From positions 1-6,191 of the forward strand of contig QNDG01000103.1 of NCBI GenBank assembly GCA_003645915.1: a stretch of DNA of 6,191 bases, given 5' to 3'. This document shows, piece by piece, positions 5,143-6,191 of this stretch. Position numbers and translations under genes: made by a program. The notes under the pieces are model-generated. The model saw only the letters and a list, made by a program, of their open reading frames with translations. It did not search any database and was not told the DNA's origin. Each line of letters begins with the position of its first letter. Within the stretch, counting starts at the first letter, position 1. This stretch comes from Candidatus Zhuqueibacterota bacterium (GTDB lineage: Bacteria > Zhuqueibacterota > QNDG01).

Positions 5143-6191
5143 ATGAGTGATGAATTTTACATGAACCGGGCTCTGTCTCTTGCAAAAAGAGGAAGAGGTT
5201 TTGTTTCTCCCAATCCTCTTGTAGGTGCGGTAATTGTAAAAAACGGTAAAATAATTTCAGAAGCATATCACAAAAAATTTGGTTCACATCATGCCGAAAG
5301 AGCTGCAATTCTTAAATGCAATCCGCATGATCTGAAGGGCTCCACGCTGTATGTAAATCTTGAACCATGCAGTCATTTTGGCAAAACACCTCCGTGTACA
5401 CAGATAATTATCTCCGCTGGAATTAAAAAAGTGGTAATAGGACAAAAGGATCCCAATCCTCTTGTTAACGGGAAAGGTATAAAAATTTTACAGGAGCACG
5501 GAATAAATGTAAAAACCGGTGTTCTTGAAAAAGAATGTATTGAACTGAATGAAGTTTTTAACAAATACATGTTAAAAAACGAACCCTATATTACGTTGAA
5601 GATTGCCCAGACCATTGACGGTATGATTGCAACAAAAAAGGGGATGTCAAAGTGGATTACGTGTGAAGAATCCAGAAAAAAAGTTCACAAATTAAGAAGA
5701 GATCATGATGCTGTTCTTGTTGGTATTTCTACTGTCCTTACAGATGATCCGCAATTGACTGTGCGAAAAGTAAAAGGCAGCACATGCAGAATAATTCTGG
5801 ATTCAAAGTTGAGCATACCATTTAATTCTGCAGTTGTTAAAAGCGCTGAATCTGTTGAGACAATTATTGTTACAACTAATGACAGCAGCAGACAAAAGGA
5901 ATCAAAACTGGTTAGTGCTGGTTGTAAGGTATGGAGAGTTAAAAAAAATACTGCAGGTATGATTGATGTAGATGAATTTTTCATTTTAGCTGCAAAAAAC
6001 AGTATAAGTTCAATCCTGGTGGAAGGCGGAAGAAAAATTTTTACCGAATTTATCCGTTTGAATAAATTTGACAGATTGATTGTTTTTACAGCACCTAAAA
6101 TTTTCGGACAAGGAATAAGCAGCATCGGAAATCTGCATATAACAGATCCTGAAAAAGCAGTTACTTTTGCAAGGTATTCCTGGGCAAAGTC
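5143..6191 (+). CDS. ribD: Bifunctional riboflavin biosynthesis deaminase/reductase RibD (C-terminus beyond window)
   Basis: The frame runs from ATG 5143 to the window edge without a stop: 349 codons visible of the roughly 360-370 usual for RibD. The protein deaminates the pyrimidine made by GTP cyclohydrolase II and then reduces its ribose side chain with NADPH, two early steps of riboflavin synthesis. Deaminase domain (about 1-145): P-N-P-L-V-G-A-V at 23-30, zinc ligands H50-A-E52 and P-C76-S-H-F-G-K-T-P-P-C85. Reductase domain (about 148 onward): T-L-K-I-A-Q-T-I-D-G at 151-160, W-I-T at 171-173, H-x-L-R-R-D-H-D-A-V-L-V-G from 182, T-V-L-T-D-D-P-Q-L-T at 197-206 and V-E-G-G at 293-296. ATG 5143 is preferred over the in-frame ATG 5161 because AGGG lies 8 nt upstream and the N-terminus fits the family. 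It is the first gene of its transcript, behind an FMN riboswitch; the other rib genes may follow to the right. Confidence 0.96.
   Translation, partial: MSDEFYMNRALSLAKRGRGFVSPNPLVGAVIVKNGKIISEAYHKKFGSHHAERAAILKCNPHDLKGSTLYVNLEPCSHFGKTPPCTQIIISAGIKKVVIGQKDPNPLVNGKGIKILQEHGINVKTGVLEKECIELNEVFNKYMLKNEPYITLKIAQTIDGMIATKKGMSKWITCEESRKKVHKLRRDHDAVLVGISTVLTDDPQLTVRKVKGSTCRIILDSKLSIPFNSAVVKSAESVETIIVTTNDSSRQKESKLVSAGCKVWRVKKNTAGMIDVDEFFILAAKNSISSILVEGGRKIFTEFIRLNKFDRLIVFTAPKIFGQGISSIGNLHITDPEKAVTFARYSWAK

Noticed and set aside
5373..6125. Minus-strand frames opposite ribD
   Set aside because: Antisense shadows; ribD is unmistakable on the plus strand.

Overview
The window is AT-rich bacterial chromosomal DNA that looks like ordinary core-genome sequence, with one small accessory-looking gene. 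No phage, insertion sequence, CRISPR or RNA-operon feature was seen. Sigma70-type promoters, a B12-dependent ribonucleotide reductase, a DUF116 membrane protein and an FMN riboswitch on ribD fit an AT-rich anaerobe or oxygen-indifferent bacterium. The sequence does not support naming a phylum.

Layout from left to right. (1) 2-286, minus strand: N-terminal part of a GlcD/D-lactate dehydrogenase-type FAD-linked oxidase, cut by the window edge. (2) 364-660, minus: a HigA/VapI-family antitoxin with a promoter and palindromic operator but no toxin gene beside it. (3) 836-1368: a very AT-rich stretch without a convincing gene. (4) 1369-2166, minus: a DUF116 protein with two membrane helices. (5) 2256-2289: a terminator at the end of the next gene. 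(6) 2306-4762, minus: nrdJ, a complete class II (adenosylcobalamin-dependent) ribonucleotide reductase of 818 residues. (7) 4763-5142: a dense control region shared by two divergent genes. (8) 5143 to the right edge, plus: ribD, the bifunctional riboflavin-synthesis deaminase/reductase, missing only its C-terminal end.

The control region is the richest part. Reading toward nrdJ it holds two NrdR-box-like 16-mers spaced 30 bp apart and a promoter. Reading toward ribD it holds a near-consensus promoter, an FMN (RFN) aptamer, and an intrinsic terminator whose U-tract touches the ribD start codon and whose 3' arm contains the ribD Shine-Dalgarno sequence. Two nested complementary segments give a plausible antiterminator. 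nrdJ would thus be controlled by deoxynucleotide/ATP status through NrdR, and ribD by FMN.

No clearly new biological system was found. The points most worth a second look are the paired NrdR boxes, the combined terminator and ribosome-site hairpin of ribD, the toxinless HigA, the acidic N-terminal extension of NrdJ, and a DUF116 protein that lacks the internal cysteine cluster I remember from many relatives.
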